DNA of 64,000 nt, from the NCBI GenBank assembly GCA_913776615.1, contig CAJYPK010000028.1, forward strand, positions 1 to 64,000, written 5' to 3'. Shown in pieces: positions 1 to 8,134 of this stretch. The translations under genes and the position numbers were made by a program. Below the pieces are notes generated by a model. It was not told the origin of the DNA. It searched no databases and saw nothing but the letters and a program-made list of their open reading frames with translations. The number at the start of each line of letters is the position of its first letter. Position 1 is the first letter of the stretch. This DNA is from an uncultured Hymenobacter sp. GTDB lineage: Bacteria > Bacteroidota > Bacteroidia > Cytophagales > Hymenobacteraceae.

Positions 1-124
1 GAATTATGAATTATGAATTATGAATTATGAATTATGAATTATGAATTATGAATTATGAATTATGAATTATGAATTATGAATTATGAATTATGAATTATGA
101 ATTATGAATTATGAATTATGAATT
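1..124. repeat. 7-bp tandem repeat (GAATTAT)n
   Basis: About 17.7 uninterrupted copies of the unit GAATTAT open the window and may continue to its left. Related 7-mers (ACTCATA, ATTCATA) recur at 8097-8126, 35320-35440, 41268-41308 and 42150-42230. No spacers, so it is not a CRISPR. The unit carries TAA or TAG-like stops in several frames, and nothing is encoded here. Confidence 0.97.
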
Positions 125-323
125 GGATAGATGTTATTAGCGTATTGCGTAGAAGGGGTGCTTAGTAGTCTTTGATCTACTTTGAAGATGCCAGGCAGAA
201 GAATTGCTCAATAAACCAGTATGCAAAGCTCCGCGCCATTGATGCCATCTGAAAAGCTATTAAGGACGTCTGCGTTGCTACGCTAGTCTCGGAAAATACT
301 TCGGACAACTTACTTTCAAGTGC
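125..323. other. Intergenic region, no gene seen
   Basis: About 200 bases between the microsatellite and the 3' end of xseA. I see no convincing open frame, and no xseB gene, which often follows xseA directly; if present it is elsewhere. No clear terminator hairpin was found. Confidence 0.5.
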
Positions 324-1700
324 TTATAAAGTAGTTCGTTGTTGACGCAAGAGTTGGTTTTCCTGGCGGAGGGTCTGCACTTCCAGTCCGGCAACCGTTG
401 CCGCGTAGCTGGCCAGCAGCTTGTCGAAGTGGCGGCGGACCTCATACTGCTGCCTGAGCAGCTGCTCGCGCCGGCGCTGGTGGTGGCGTACGAAGCGCCG
501 CAGCACGGTGCGCGAGCGACGGCGCAGGCGCTGCGCCTCGTGGCCCAGGGCGCGGCGACCCGCCTGGGGCAAGATGTAGCGGAAGCTCTCCAGCTGCTGG
601 CCGAGGTGGCGCAGGTGCTGGCGCGGGGCGTGGGTGGCCTGGCGGCTGCGCTGGGCCAGGGCCGTCCGCGCCTGCCGCAGCTGCTGGCGGGCGGCCTCCC
701 GCGAGTGGTCGGCCAGGCGCTGGAGCTGCTGCTGCTCGCGGGCCAGGTGCTGGCGGCTGCGGTCGGCCACGCGCTCCAGCAGGCCGAGCAGCGTGGCTTC
801 GAGGCGGGCCAGGCGATCAACTAAGAAGGCGGCGACGGCGGTGGGCGTTTTGAGGGCGCGGTGCGCCACGAGGTCCACCACGGCCTCGTCGCGCTCGTGC
901 CCGATGCCGGTGAGTACGGGCAGCGGAAACGCCGCCACCGCCGCCGCCAGGCCGTACTCGTCGAAGGCCAGCAAGTCGGTTTTGGCCCCGCCGCCCCGAA
1001 TGAGTACCACCACCTCAAACTGCCCCCGGCGCGGCCGGATGGCGTCGAGCGCCGCCCGGATGCTGGCCGGCGCATCCTCGCCCTGCATCAGCGCCGGGAA
1101 GAGCGTCAGCGCGAAGTCGTACGGCGCTTCTTCGAGCTGGCGCACAAAGTCTTGGAAGCCAGCAGCGGTGGGGGAGGAGATAACCGCCAGCCGCTGCGGC
1201 CCCAGCGGCAGGGCCAGCGTCTGCTGGCGTTCCAGCAGGTCTTTTTCTTGCAGCTTACGCAGCGTGGCCAGCCGCTGCCGCGCCAGCTCACCCACGGTGT
1301 AGCTGGGGTCGAGGGCCAGCACGTCGAGCGAGAAGCCGTATTGCTCGTGAAACGTCACCTTCACGCGTAGCAGCAGGCGCAGGCCGGGCCGCAGCTCCTG
1401 CCCGGTGGCCTCGGTGAAGGCGGGGGCCAGCTGCGCGTAGCGGCTGCCCCAGAGCGTGGCCCGCGCCTGCGCCGTAAAGCCCAGCGCCTCGGCCCCGGCG
1501 GCCGGCTCGGTGAGCGTGAGGTAGCAGTGGCCGCCCGGGTGGCGGGGGCGGGTCATTTCGGCCACTTCGGCCACTACCCAGTAGCTATCGGGGAAGCGGT
1601 GGTGCAGCGCGGCGCGCACCTGCGCCAGCAGCGCGCCCAGGCTGAGCGGCGCGGCCGGCTCGGCGGGCGTGGGCGCGGCGCGACGGTTGTATAACGGCAT
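324..1700 (-). CDS. xseA: Exodeoxyribonuclease VII large subunit
   Basis: Exonuclease VII degrades single-stranded DNA from both ends and needs this catalytic subunit plus several copies of XseB. The 458-aa protein has the family order: an N-terminal OB-fold region (about residues 18-120, with GGHCYLTLTE), a catalytic core (about 135-330) with VISSPTAAGFQDF, the glycine-rich IRGGGAKTDLLAFDEY and GIGHERDE, then a long Arg/Gln-rich coiled coil to the C terminus. Length is typical. The ATG at 1700 is the first in the frame. It stands alone: the neighbouring haem locus is divergent. The very Arg/Gln-rich tail produces open frames on the opposite strand, which are shadows. Confidence 0.95.
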   Translation of the reverse strand: MPLYNRRAAPTPAEPAAPLSLGALLAQVRAALHHRFPDSYWVVAEVAEMTRPRHPGGHCYLTLTEPAAGAEALGFTAQARATLWGSRYAQLAPAFTEATGQELRPGLRLLLRVKVTFHEQYGFSLDVLALDPSYTVGELARQRLATLRKLQEKDLLERQQTLALPLGPQRLAVISSPTAAGFQDFVRQLEEAPYDFALTLFPALMQGEDAPASIRAALDAIRPRRGQFEVVVLIRGGGAKTDLLAFDEYGLAAAVAAFPLPVLTGIGHERDEAVVDLVAHRALKTPTAVAAFLVDRLARLEATLLGLLERVADRSRQHLAREQQQLQRLADHSREAARQQLRQARTALAQRSRQATHAPRQHLRHLGQQLESFRYILPQAGRRALGHEAQRLRRRSRTVLRRFVRHHQRRREQLLRQQYEVRRHFDKLLASYAATVAGLEVQTLRQENQLLRQQRTTL

Positions 1701-1852
1701 GAGTACGAAGGTACGGCTCAGGCCAGCCCGCTGGCTGAAACCGGCACAGTTTGCTAGCCAGTGGGCTGGCAGCCTTACGCGCTGATCGGCGAGTCCGCAA
1801 GCTGGAAAGGTTGCTTATGCTTTTTAATGCGTTGTTTTTCAGTGCGTAATAA

Positions 1853-1879
1853 TTTTATTTAGATAATTTCTAAATAAAA
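1853..1879. promoter_or_regulatory. Palindromic operator 1 upstream of hmuR
   Basis: A perfect palindrome with 11-bp arms, TTTTATTTAGA at 1853-1863 and TCTAAATAAAA at 1869-1879, around a 5-bp centre. Its core TTTAGA-N5-TCTAAA is repeated in the second palindrome at 1918-1934, exactly 60 bp downstream. In front of a haem-uptake operon this is most simply an iron- or haem-responsive repressor site (Fur- or DtxR-like); the regulator itself is inferred. Confidence 0.8.
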
Positions 1880-1903
1880 AAGCTGAAAATTGGATGGGTC
1901 CTC

Positions 1904-1911
1904 TACTTTTG
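1904..1911 (+). promoter_or_regulatory. Putative -7 promoter element of hmuR
   Basis: TACTTTTG matches the Bacteroidota -7 consensus TAnnTTTG. It lies between the two palindromes, so transcription would start at about 1917-1920, at the left edge of operator 2. No good -33 TTTG is seen 19-20 bp upstream. Confidence 0.55.
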
Positions 1912-1917
1912 TCACTG

Positions 1918-1934
1918 TTTAGAACATGTCTAAA
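1918..1934. promoter_or_regulatory. Palindromic operator 2 at the hmuR start
   Basis: TTTAGA-ACATG-TCTAAA, a perfect palindrome with the same core and spacing as operator 1. It ends two bases before the hmuR ATG at 1937 and overlaps the expected transcription start, so a protein bound here would block both promoter clearance and the ribosome-entry region. The layout implies a leaderless or very short-leader transcript. Confidence 0.8.
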
Positions 1935-1936
1935 TA

Positions 1937-4102
1937 ATGGCGCAGCTACTTCCTTCTTTCACCTCGCACGTACTACCGCTGGTCCTGTCGGCTGGCCCGG
2001 TACTGGCGCAACGCGCCGGCGCACCGGCACCTGCCGACACGCTCCGGCGGCTAGATGAGGTGGTGGTAACGGCTACCCGCACCGAAAAGAGCCTAACCGA
2101 TGTGCCCATTCCAGTGGCGGTAGTAGGAGCGCAGCAAATCAAAAGCATGGGAGCGTTGCGCCTCGGCGACGTGCTGCGCGAGCAAACCGGCCTCAGCCTG
2201 GTGGCCGACCACGGGCAAGGCATTCAAATCCAGGGCCTCGGCTCAGAATACACGCTGCTGCTGCTGGATGGCGAGCCGCTCATCGGCCGCACGGCCGGCA
2301 CCTTGGATTTGACCCGCGTGGCGGTAGGTAACATCCAGCGGGTGGAGGTGGTGAAGGGCCCGGCCTCGGCCCTGTGGGGGTCCGACGCGCTGGCCGGCGT
2401 GGTCAACATCATCACCCAGAAGCCGCAGCCCGGCCTGCGCGGCAGCCTGCGCGCCCGCTACGGCACCAACCGCACGGCCGACTTCGGCGCTACGCTCAAC
2501 GCGGGTGGCGAGCGGATGCGCTTCACGCTGTTTGGCAACCGCTACAGCTCGGCGGGCTACGCGTTGCAGCCGGCCAGCGGCACGGCCACGGTGCCGCCCT
2601 TTGCCAGTTACACCGGCCAGGGGCGCTTTACTTACAGCCTGAGCGAGCGCACGAAATTTAGCTTATCGGGGCGATATTACCTCGAAAATCAACGTAGTAG
2701 CGCGCCTACGCTCACCGAGGCGGGGACCACGGAGGTGATCGCCTACCAAAGCCAGCAAACCGATTTCAACCTCAACCCCACGCTTACTCACCGCTTTGCG
2801 GGGGATAAATTTTTTGCCACGGCCCGCCTGTACTACAGCCGCTACCACACCCGCGAAAACTATACCTACGCCGTCGACGGCCGCTACTACGACGCCACGT
2901 ATTTCACCCAGACCTTCCTGCGGCCCGAGGTGCAGGTCGATTACCGCCCGCGCCCCAGCCAGACGCTGACCCTGGGCACCGGCTGGCAGCGCCAAACGGT
3001 GGAAGCCACCCGCTACGACCAGCGCCAGCTGATGCAGGCCGCTTACGGCTACACCCAGTATGACTGGACGCCCACCACCCGGCTCAACCTCGTGGGCGGC
3101 GTGCGCTACGACGGCCCCAGCCAGTACGCGGGCCAGCTGAGCCCCAAGCTCGCGGCGCGCTACCAGCTGCGCCCCTGGCTGGCCCTGCGCGGCTCGGTGG
3201 GCCGGGGCTATCGTGCGCCCGATTTCCGGCAGCTCTACCTCAATTTTTCCAATCCCACGGTGGGCTACAGCGTGTTTGGAACCAACCAGGTGCAGGCCAA
3301 GGTAGCCCAGCTGGCCGCGCAGGGTCAGCTCGCCACCGACCCGGCCACCGGCCAGGCCATCGTCTACCAATCGGCGCTCACCCAGGCGGGTAGCCTGACT
3401 GCCGAAAGCTCGCTGGCTACCAACGTCGGCTTTTTGCTAGAACCCAAGCTGGCCAGTGAGGCGCTGAGCTACCGGCTCACCGTCAATGCTTTTCGCAATG
3501 ATTTGAGCAATTTAATCGAAACTGCGACGGTAGCTTTGAAGAAGAACGGCCAGGCGGTGTTCTCCTACCGCAACGTGACCCGGGCCTACACCCAGGGCCT
3601 GGAGCTGGAAAACACGCTACGCCTGCCACGGGGCTTCGCGGTGAGCGCGGGCTACCAGTACTTAGTGGCCAAAGACAAGTCGGTGGTCAAGGCCCTGGCG
3701 GCGGGCCAGGTATTCCGCCGCAACCCCGTTTCCCTCGAAACCGAGCGCGTGCGGCCCGGCGAGTACGGCGGGCTGTTCAATCGCTCGCGCCATTCCTGGA
3801 ATGCCAAGCTCTTTTACGAAAGCCGGCCCCACGGCCTCACGGCCAGCGTGCGGGCCATCTACCGCGGGCGCTACGGCTTTGCCGATGCCAACGCCAATGC
3901 CATCCTCGACGCCGACAAGGAGTACGTGCGCGGCTACCTGCTACTCAACGCGGCCGCCAGCAAAACCCTCGGCCCCTGGCTGAGCGCGCAGGCTGGCATC
4001 GACAACCTCACCAACTACACCGATCCGGCCTACATCAGCACGCTGGCCGGGCGGCTATTCTACGCCAGCCTAAGCCTGGAGCTGGGCCAGCGCGCCCGCT
4101 AG
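1937..4102 (+). CDS. hmuR: TonB-dependent haem/haemoprotein receptor (HmuR-like)
   Basis: An outer-membrane beta-barrel receptor that would import haem using TonB energy. The 721-aa protein begins with a signal-like segment ending near GPVLAQ, then a TonB box/plug start (DEVVVTATRTEKSLTDVPIPV, residues about 36-57), plug motifs (IQIQGLGSEYTLLLLDGEPL; RVEVVKGPASALWGSDALAGV) and a barrel containing RGYRAPDFRQLYLNF, the haem-receptor FRAP-like motif. The next five genes are a HmuY lipoprotein, a haem ABC transporter and a HmuS protein, which fixes the substrate as haem. Expression is probably controlled by the twin palindromes directly upstream. The barrel ends in GQRAR rather than the usual terminal aromatic residue. 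The exact haemoprotein source cannot be read from sequence. Confidence 0.93.
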   Translation: MAQLLPSFTSHVLPLVLSAGPVLAQRAGAPAPADTLRRLDEVVVTATRTEKSLTDVPIPVAVVGAQQIKSMGALRLGDVLREQTGLSLVADHGQGIQIQGLGSEYTLLLLDGEPLIGRTAGTLDLTRVAVGNIQRVEVVKGPASALWGSDALAGVVNIITQKPQPGLRGSLRARYGTNRTADFGATLNAGGERMRFTLFGNRYSSAGYALQPASGTATVPPFASYTGQGRFTYSLSERTKFSLSGRYYLENQRSSAPTLTEAGTTEVIAYQSQQTDFNLNPTLTHRFAGDKFFATARLYYSRYHTRENYTYAVDGRYYDATYFTQTFLRPEVQVDYRPRPSQTLTLGTGWQRQTVEATRYDQRQLMQAAYGYTQYDWTPTTRLNLVGGVRYDGPSQYAGQLSPKLAARYQLRPWLALRGSVGRGYRAPDFRQLYLNFSNPTVGYSVFGTNQVQAKVAQLAAQGQLATDPATGQAIVYQSALTQAGSLTAESSLATNVGFLLEPKLASEALSYRLTVNAFRNDLSNLIETATVALKKNGQAVFSYRNVTRAYTQGLELENTLRLPRGFAVSAGYQYLVAKDKSVVKALAAGQVFRRNPVSLETERVRPGEYGGLFNRSRHSWNAKLFYESRPHGLTASVRAIYRGRYGFADANANAILDADKEYVRGYLLLNAAASKTLGPWLSAQAGIDNLTNYTDPAYISTLAGRLFYASLSLELGQRAR

Positions 4103-4172
4103 CGGCCTTGGACTTCTTCTCGAAAACCTTTCACTCGCGGGCTGTACAGTCCGCGCCACGCCCTCTCTTTTT

Positions 4173-4808
4173 ATGAAAAACACGTTTCGCCCCGCGCTGC
4201 TCTTGGCTGTCGCTCCCCTTGCTCTGGCAGCTTGCAAAAAAGACGACGATGCGGCCCCCGTTGCGCCCGTTGCTCCCACCACGCCTGCGCAAACTGCTAC
4301 GGTAACTAGTTTGTCGGCCGCCGGTACGACCAGCGCCACTGGGCAGCCCGTTACCGCCAAGCACTATACTTTCTTCAGCCTGGCCGACGGCAAGCAGATT
4401 GCCTACACCGACTCAAACTCTACCAAGTGGGATGTGGGTTTCCGAGGCACCACTATCATCGTCAACGGTGGCACGAGTGGGCCCGGGCAGGGGGGCGCGC
4501 AAGTGCTTGCCAAGCTGTTTGCGGATGTAGCTACGGCTCCTACTACCGACTACGCAGTGGACGCTGCCACGGGCTTTGCCATTCCTACGGGCTCGGGTAA
4601 GGGTTGGTACACCTACGATGCTACTACGCACCTCATCAGCCCAATTGCGGGGAAGATAATTGCCCTGCGCACCGCCACCGGTAAGTACGCCAAGCTGGAG
4701 GTTCAAAGCTATTATAAGGATGCTCCGGCTACGCCGAGTGCCACCACGCCCAGCGGCTACTACACTTTTCGCTACGCCTACCAGCCCAGCGGGACGAGCT
4801 TGAAATAA
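4173..4808 (+). CDS. hmuY: HmuY-family haem-binding lipoprotein
   Basis: A surface or outer-membrane lipoprotein that captures haem and hands it to the TonB receptor encoded just upstream. The 211-aa protein has a lipoprotein signal with lipobox LALAAC at about residues 15-20 followed by the charged KKDDD stretch. The body carries HmuY-family features: YTFFSLADGKQI, STKWDVGFRGTTIIVNGG, GWYTYDATTHLISPIAGK and YAKLEVQSYYKD, ending with YYTFRYAYQP. Length and gene order (receptor then HmuY) match Porphyromonas-type hmuRY loci. It is 70 bases after hmuR and is followed by a 19-bp stem-loop that may separate its expression from the ABC genes. Haem ligands cannot be assigned with confidence. Confidence 0.9.
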   Translation: MKNTFRPALLLAVAPLALAACKKDDDAAPVAPVAPTTPAQTATVTSLSAAGTTSATGQPVTAKHYTFFSLADGKQIAYTDSNSTKWDVGFRGTTIIVNGGTSGPGQGGAQVLAKLFADVATAPTTDYAVDAATGFAIPTGSGKGWYTYDATTHLISPIAGKIIALRTATGKYAKLEVQSYYKDAPATPSATTPSGYYTFRYAYQPSGTSLK

Positions 4809-4842
4809 GTAAACCAGTAAAAATAAGCTTCTTCGCTAAGTA

Positions 4843-4883
4843 GCTGGCCACCGTTTAGCGCGCAGCGCTAAACGGTGGCCAGC
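4843..4883. terminator. 19-bp perfect stem-loop between hmuY and hmuT
   Basis: Arms 4843-4861 (GCTGGCCACCGTTTAGCGC) and 4865-4883 pair perfectly around a 3-base loop. There is no T-tract after it, so it may act as an attenuator or an mRNA-stabilising structure giving more hmuRY than hmuTUV mRNA rather than as a simple terminator. Confidence 0.75.
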
Positions 4884-4924
4884 GGCAGCGGACCAGCGGG
4901 GCTTTACCTAAGATAAAATTTAAG

Positions 4925-5764
4925 ATGTCTGCAATACTTTTTTGGCGACCTGCCCGCCTGCTACTTCTCGGGGCCTTATTGCTGAGCACGTTGGCCTCCG
5001 CCGCCCCCGCCCCGCGCATTGTATCGCTGAATGGCACCATCAGCGAAATCATTTGCGACTTGGGGCGCCAAAGCCAGCTTGTGGGGGTGGACGTGACGAG
5101 TACCTACCCCGCGACGCTCGATAAGCTGCCTAAGGTGGGGCACACCCGCACTATTTCGGCCGAGGGCGTGCTGGCCCAAAACCCTACGCTGGTTATCGGT
5201 ACCACCGAATCGCTCAAGTCCGAGGTAGCCGCCCAACTCAAGTCGGCGGGCGTCCGCGTTGAGCTATTCAAGCAAACGTATTCGGTAGAAGGTACTAAGC
5301 AGCTAATCAAAGAAGTAGCGGCTGCCTTCGGTGCCAGCGCCCAGGTGCCCGCTCTGCTCCAGAAGCTAGATGCCCAGTTGGCCCAGGTGCGCAAGCCGAC
5401 TAAGGCCCCGAAGGTCCTCTTCATCTACGCCCGGGGTACGGGTACCATGATGGTGGCGGGCCAGGGTACGCAGGTAGAAAAAATAATGCAGCTGGCCGGC
5501 GGGCAGAATGCCGCCACCGGCTTCACCGAGTTCAAGCCCCTCACGGCCGAAGCCTTGGTGGCCGCCAACCCCGACGTGTTGCTGCTCTTCGACAGCGGCC
5601 TGCAAAGCCTGGGGGGTAAGGCTGGCCTGCTCCAGGTGCCCGGCATCGCCCAAACTACCGCCGGCCGTACCGGCCGCGTGGTCGAGATGGACGGCCAGCT
5701 GCTCACCGGCTTTGGCCCGCGCCTGGGGCTAGCCGCCGCGGAGCTGGCGAAGAAGCTGCAATAG
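4925..5764 (+). CDS. hmuT: Haem ABC transporter substrate-binding protein
   Basis: Periplasmic cluster-III binding protein that passes haem to the HmuUV transporter. The 279-aa sequence has a signal peptide ending about LASAAPAP, then the BtuF/HmuT pattern RIVSLNGTISEIICDLG, LVGVDVTSTYP, LPKVGHTRTISAEGVLAQNPTLVIG, a long connecting helix and a C-terminal lobe with AEALVAANPDVLLLFDSGL and GFGPRLGLAAAELAKKL. Length is normal for HmuT. It is followed 45 bases later by the permease. An alternative would be a corrinoid- or siderophore-binding protein, but HmuY upstream and HmuS downstream favour haem. Confidence 0.92.
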   Translation: MSAILFWRPARLLLLGALLLSTLASAAPAPRIVSLNGTISEIICDLGRQSQLVGVDVTSTYPATLDKLPKVGHTRTISAEGVLAQNPTLVIGTTESLKSEVAAQLKSAGVRVELFKQTYSVEGTKQLIKEVAAAFGASAQVPALLQKLDAQLAQVRKPTKAPKVLFIYARGTGTMMVAGQGTQVEKIMQLAGGQNAATGFTEFKPLTAEALVAANPDVLLLFDSGLQSLGGKAGLLQVPGIAQTTAGRTGRVVEMDGQLLTGFGPRLGLAAAELAKKLQ

Positions 5765-5809
5765 GCCTGCCCACAGTTCATTTTTTGACTCCGCCTAACT
5801 CCCTGCCCC

Positions 5810-6913
5810 ATGCCAACCATTGCCGAGCGAGTACTCCGTCCGCCCACCATCCCCCCTGCTGTATTGCCCCCCCGCGCAAGTCGAGCGCGGGTGCTGCTGG
5901 TCGGGCTGGCCGTAGCCCTGCTGTTGGCCGTGCTGGTTGGGGCCGGCGCGGGCGCGCTGCCCGTGCCGGTGGCCTCGGTGCTGGGCGTGCTACTGCACAA
6001 GCTGGGCTTGAGCACGGGCCTGGCAGTTGAGCCGCAGCAGGAGGCCGTGGTGTGGGCCATCCGGCTACCGCGGGTGCTGTTGGCGGTGCTGGTGGGCGCG
6101 GCCTTGGGGCTGGCCGGCGCGGCTATGCAGGGCTTGTTTCGCAACCCATTGGCCGACCCATCTTTGCTGGGTATCTCGGCTGGGGCCTCGCTGGCCGCGG
6201 TAGTGGTTATCGTACTGGAAGGAAAGATGTTGGCAATAGTGGGCGCCCTGCCCAGCGCAGGTGCCTACGTGCTGCCACTGGCCGCGTTTGTGGGGGCCGC
6301 CCTGATTACCCTATTCGTATACCGGGTGTCGCGGCGCGGCGGGCGGGTGCTGGTGAGTACCATGCTGCTGGTAGGCATTGCCACCAATGGCTTGGCCGGG
6401 GCGGTTACGGGGCTGCTTACCTACGCCGCCACCGATGCCCAGCTGCGCAGCATTACGTTTTGGGGTCTGGGAAGCCTGGGCGGAGCCACCTGGCCCGTGC
6501 TGGCTACGCTGGTGCCCTTCCTGCTGGCGCCGCTGCTCTACCTGCCCCGATTAGGTAAGGCGCTGAATCTGCTAGTACTAGGAGAAGAGCAGGCCAGCCA
6601 CCTGGGCCTGCCGGTGGCCCGCGTCAAGTGGCAGGTTATTGGCCTCACTACCTTGGCCGTGGGGGCGTCGGTGGCGACGGTGGGTACTATTGGCTTTCTG
6701 GGCTTTTTGGTGCCGCACGTGTTGCGCCTGCTCGGCGGTCCCGACCACCGCTTTGTGCTGCCGGCCTCGGCGTTGGGCGGCGCGCTGGTGCTGCTGCTGG
6801 CCGATACGCTGGCCCGTACCGTCGTTGCGCCCGCGGAGCTGCCCATTGGTATCCTCACGGCGTTGCTGGGCGCGCCGGTTTTCTTGTGGATCGTCCTTAG
6901 ACCGCGGATTTAA
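5810..6913 (+). CDS. hmuU: Haem ABC transporter permease (FecCD family)
   Basis: Inner-membrane permease of the haem importer. The 367-aa protein is almost entirely hydrophobic with about ten predicted membrane helices and carries family signatures IRLPRVLLAVLVGAALGLAG, MQGLFRNPLADPSLLGISAGAS, ITFWGLGSLGG and FLGFLVPHVLRLLGGPDHR; the last segment contains the cytoplasmic loop that contacts the ATPase. Start at the ATG 45 bases after hmuT. The gene's last codons and its TAA stop lie inside a dispersed repeat (TAGACCGCGGATTTAACGG at 6898-6916), so the C-terminal RPRI was probably created or replaced by insertion of that element. Confidence 0.93.
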   Translation: MPTIAERVLRPPTIPPAVLPPRASRARVLLVGLAVALLLAVLVGAGAGALPVPVASVLGVLLHKLGLSTGLAVEPQQEAVVWAIRLPRVLLAVLVGAALGLAGAAMQGLFRNPLADPSLLGISAGASLAAVVVIVLEGKMLAIVGALPSAGAYVLPLAAFVGAALITLFVYRVSRRGGRVLVSTMLLVGIATNGLAGAVTGLLTYAATDAQLRSITFWGLGSLGGATWPVLATLVPFLLAPLLYLPRLGKALNLLVLGEEQASHLGLPVARVKWQVIGLTTLAVGASVATVGTIGFLGFLVPHVLRLLGGPDHRFVLPASALGGALVLLLADTLARTVVAPAELPIGILTALLGAPVFLWIVLRPRI

Positions 6914-6918
6914 CGGAT
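6898..6918 (+). repeat. Stop-codon-associated repeat, copy 1
   Basis: TAGACCGCGGATTTAACGGA begins here inside the end of hmuU and supplies its TAA stop. The same sequence starts exactly at the TAG stop codons of the DEAD-box helicase gene (53849) and of the DUF2383 gene (54120, opposite strand). Here the TAG is one frame off, so translation continues five codons into the repeat. Confidence 0.85.
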
Positions 6919-7238
6919 TGCGGGGATGCGCCCGTCAGTTGGGGCGTCCATCAGTAGCGTGCGCTGCTGGATGCTATAGTGCGGGTTCGGACTCAGTGGA
7001 TGGCGGGGAGTACCGTGGACTTTGCAAGTCCGCGGTGTTAGCTACGGTCCTCGAGCTCGCTCTAACTGACTAACTGATCGTGGGGAATGCGTTCGCTTGC
7101 GACGGGAAGTGCAGTTGATTTCTCCTTCCTTTTGGATGGGGAGTAGGGGGGAGGCGGCCGCCTTTAGTAGAGGTGGGCGAGGAGTGAGTAACCCGGATTA
7201 GGGTAAAGAAAATAGTAAATTATTAGCCTGCTTGCTGT
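6919..7238. other. Long gap inside the haem operon, no gene seen
   Basis: About 320 bases separate hmuU from hmuV, unlike the 40-90-base gaps elsewhere in the locus. The left end carries the stop-associated repeat and a short hairpin (GCGCCCGTCAGTTGGGGCG). No plausible protein or structured RNA was recognised. It may hold a second promoter for hmuVS. Confidence 0.5.
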
Positions 7239-8042
7239 ATGATTGCCAGTCGAATAACTTACCAGATAGGTGCTAAGAAACTGCTGCACGATGTCTCGCT
7301 CACTGCCCGCCCGGGCGAGCTGCTGGCTATCGTCGGGGCCAATGGAGCGGGGAAGTCTACGCTGCTCAAGCTGCTCAGCGGCGACTGCCGGCCCAGCGTG
7401 GGCGAGGTGCTTTTCGAAGGAAAGAGTCTGGCTGCCTGGCCGCCCGCCGCGCTAGCCCGCCGCCGGGCCGTGCTCACGCAGCAGCACACGCTGGCGCTGG
7501 CTTTCCAGGTGCGCGAGCTGGTGCTGCTGGGGCGCTACCCGTACTTTGGGGGCCAGCCCACGGCTCACGACTGGGAGGTGGTAGCCGCTGCCCTCGACCT
7601 CGTTCACCTCGGCCACCTGGCGGAGCGGGCCTACCCTACGCTCTCGGGCGGTGAGCAGCAGCGGGCGCAGCTGGCCCGGGTGCTGGCCCAGGTGTGGGAA
7701 GCCGAGGGTGGTTTCTTGCTGCTCGACGAGCCCCTCACCGGCCTCGACCTACGCCACCAGCACCACACGCTGGCCGTGGCGCGCCAGCTCGCCCAGCGTG
7801 GCTTCGGCGTCATCGCCGTGCTTCACGACCTCAACCTGGCCGCCCAGTATGCCGACCAAGTGCTCCTGCTGCGCCAGGGCCGCGCCGTAGCCAGCGGTCC
7901 GCCCGCCCAAGTATTCACACCCGACTACATCCACCTGGCTTTCGGCCTCGAGGTAGAGCTACTAACCCACCCCAGCCTGGGCCACCCGCTCATCGTGCCC
8001 ACCGTCGCAGTCATCCCAACTAAAAAAGATGTTGCGAATTAG
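7239..8042 (+). CDS. hmuV: Haem ABC transporter ATP-binding protein
   Basis: Cytoplasmic ATPase that powers HmuU. The 267-aa protein shows Walker A GANGAGKST (about residues 33-41), the Q-loop region LTQQHTLALAFQVRELVLLGRYP, signature LSGGEQQRAQLARVLAQ, Walker B FLLLDEPLTGLDLR and switch His in VLHDLNLAAQYADQ. The extended linker VWEAEGG between signature and Walker B is common in HmuV. The start ATG at 7239 follows the unusually long gap after hmuU, so it may be transcribed partly on its own. Confidence 0.94.
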   Translation: MIASRITYQIGAKKLLHDVSLTARPGELLAIVGANGAGKSTLLKLLSGDCRPSVGEVLFEGKSLAAWPPAALARRRAVLTQQHTLALAFQVRELVLLGRYPYFGGQPTAHDWEVVAAALDLVHLGHLAERAYPTLSGGEQQRAQLARVLAQVWEAEGGFLLLDEPLTGLDLRHQHHTLAVARQLAQRGFGVIAVLHDLNLAAQYADQVLLLRQGRAVASGPPAQVFTPDYIHLAFGLEVELLTHPSLGHPLIVPTVAVIPTKKDVAN

Positions 8043-8096
8043 CTCATAGGCAGTAAGCCATAAATCCCCGGCCAAGAAGATTACCCGGTGAGCTAA

Positions 8097-8126
8097 CTCA
8101 TAATTCATAACTCATAATTCATAATT
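8097..8126. repeat. Short 7-bp repeat cluster upstream of hmuS
   Basis: Alternating CTCATAA and TTCATAA units (about four) sit between hmuV and hmuS, ending eight bases before the hmuS start. They belong to the same microsatellite family as 41268-41308. Confidence 0.8.
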
Positions 8127-8134
8127 AAAAGAAG

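Noticed and set aside
1..124. CRISPR array
   Set aside because: Units are 7 bp with no spacers; it is a microsatellite.
278..820. A minus-strand frame downstream of or overlapping xseA, considered as xseB
   Set aside because: It overlaps xseA in another frame, is Arg/Ser/Ala-rich nonsense and lacks XseB features.
6919..7238. Riboswitch or small RNA in the hmuU-hmuV gap
   Set aside because: No recognisable conserved structure beyond a short hairpin linked to the dispersed repeat.
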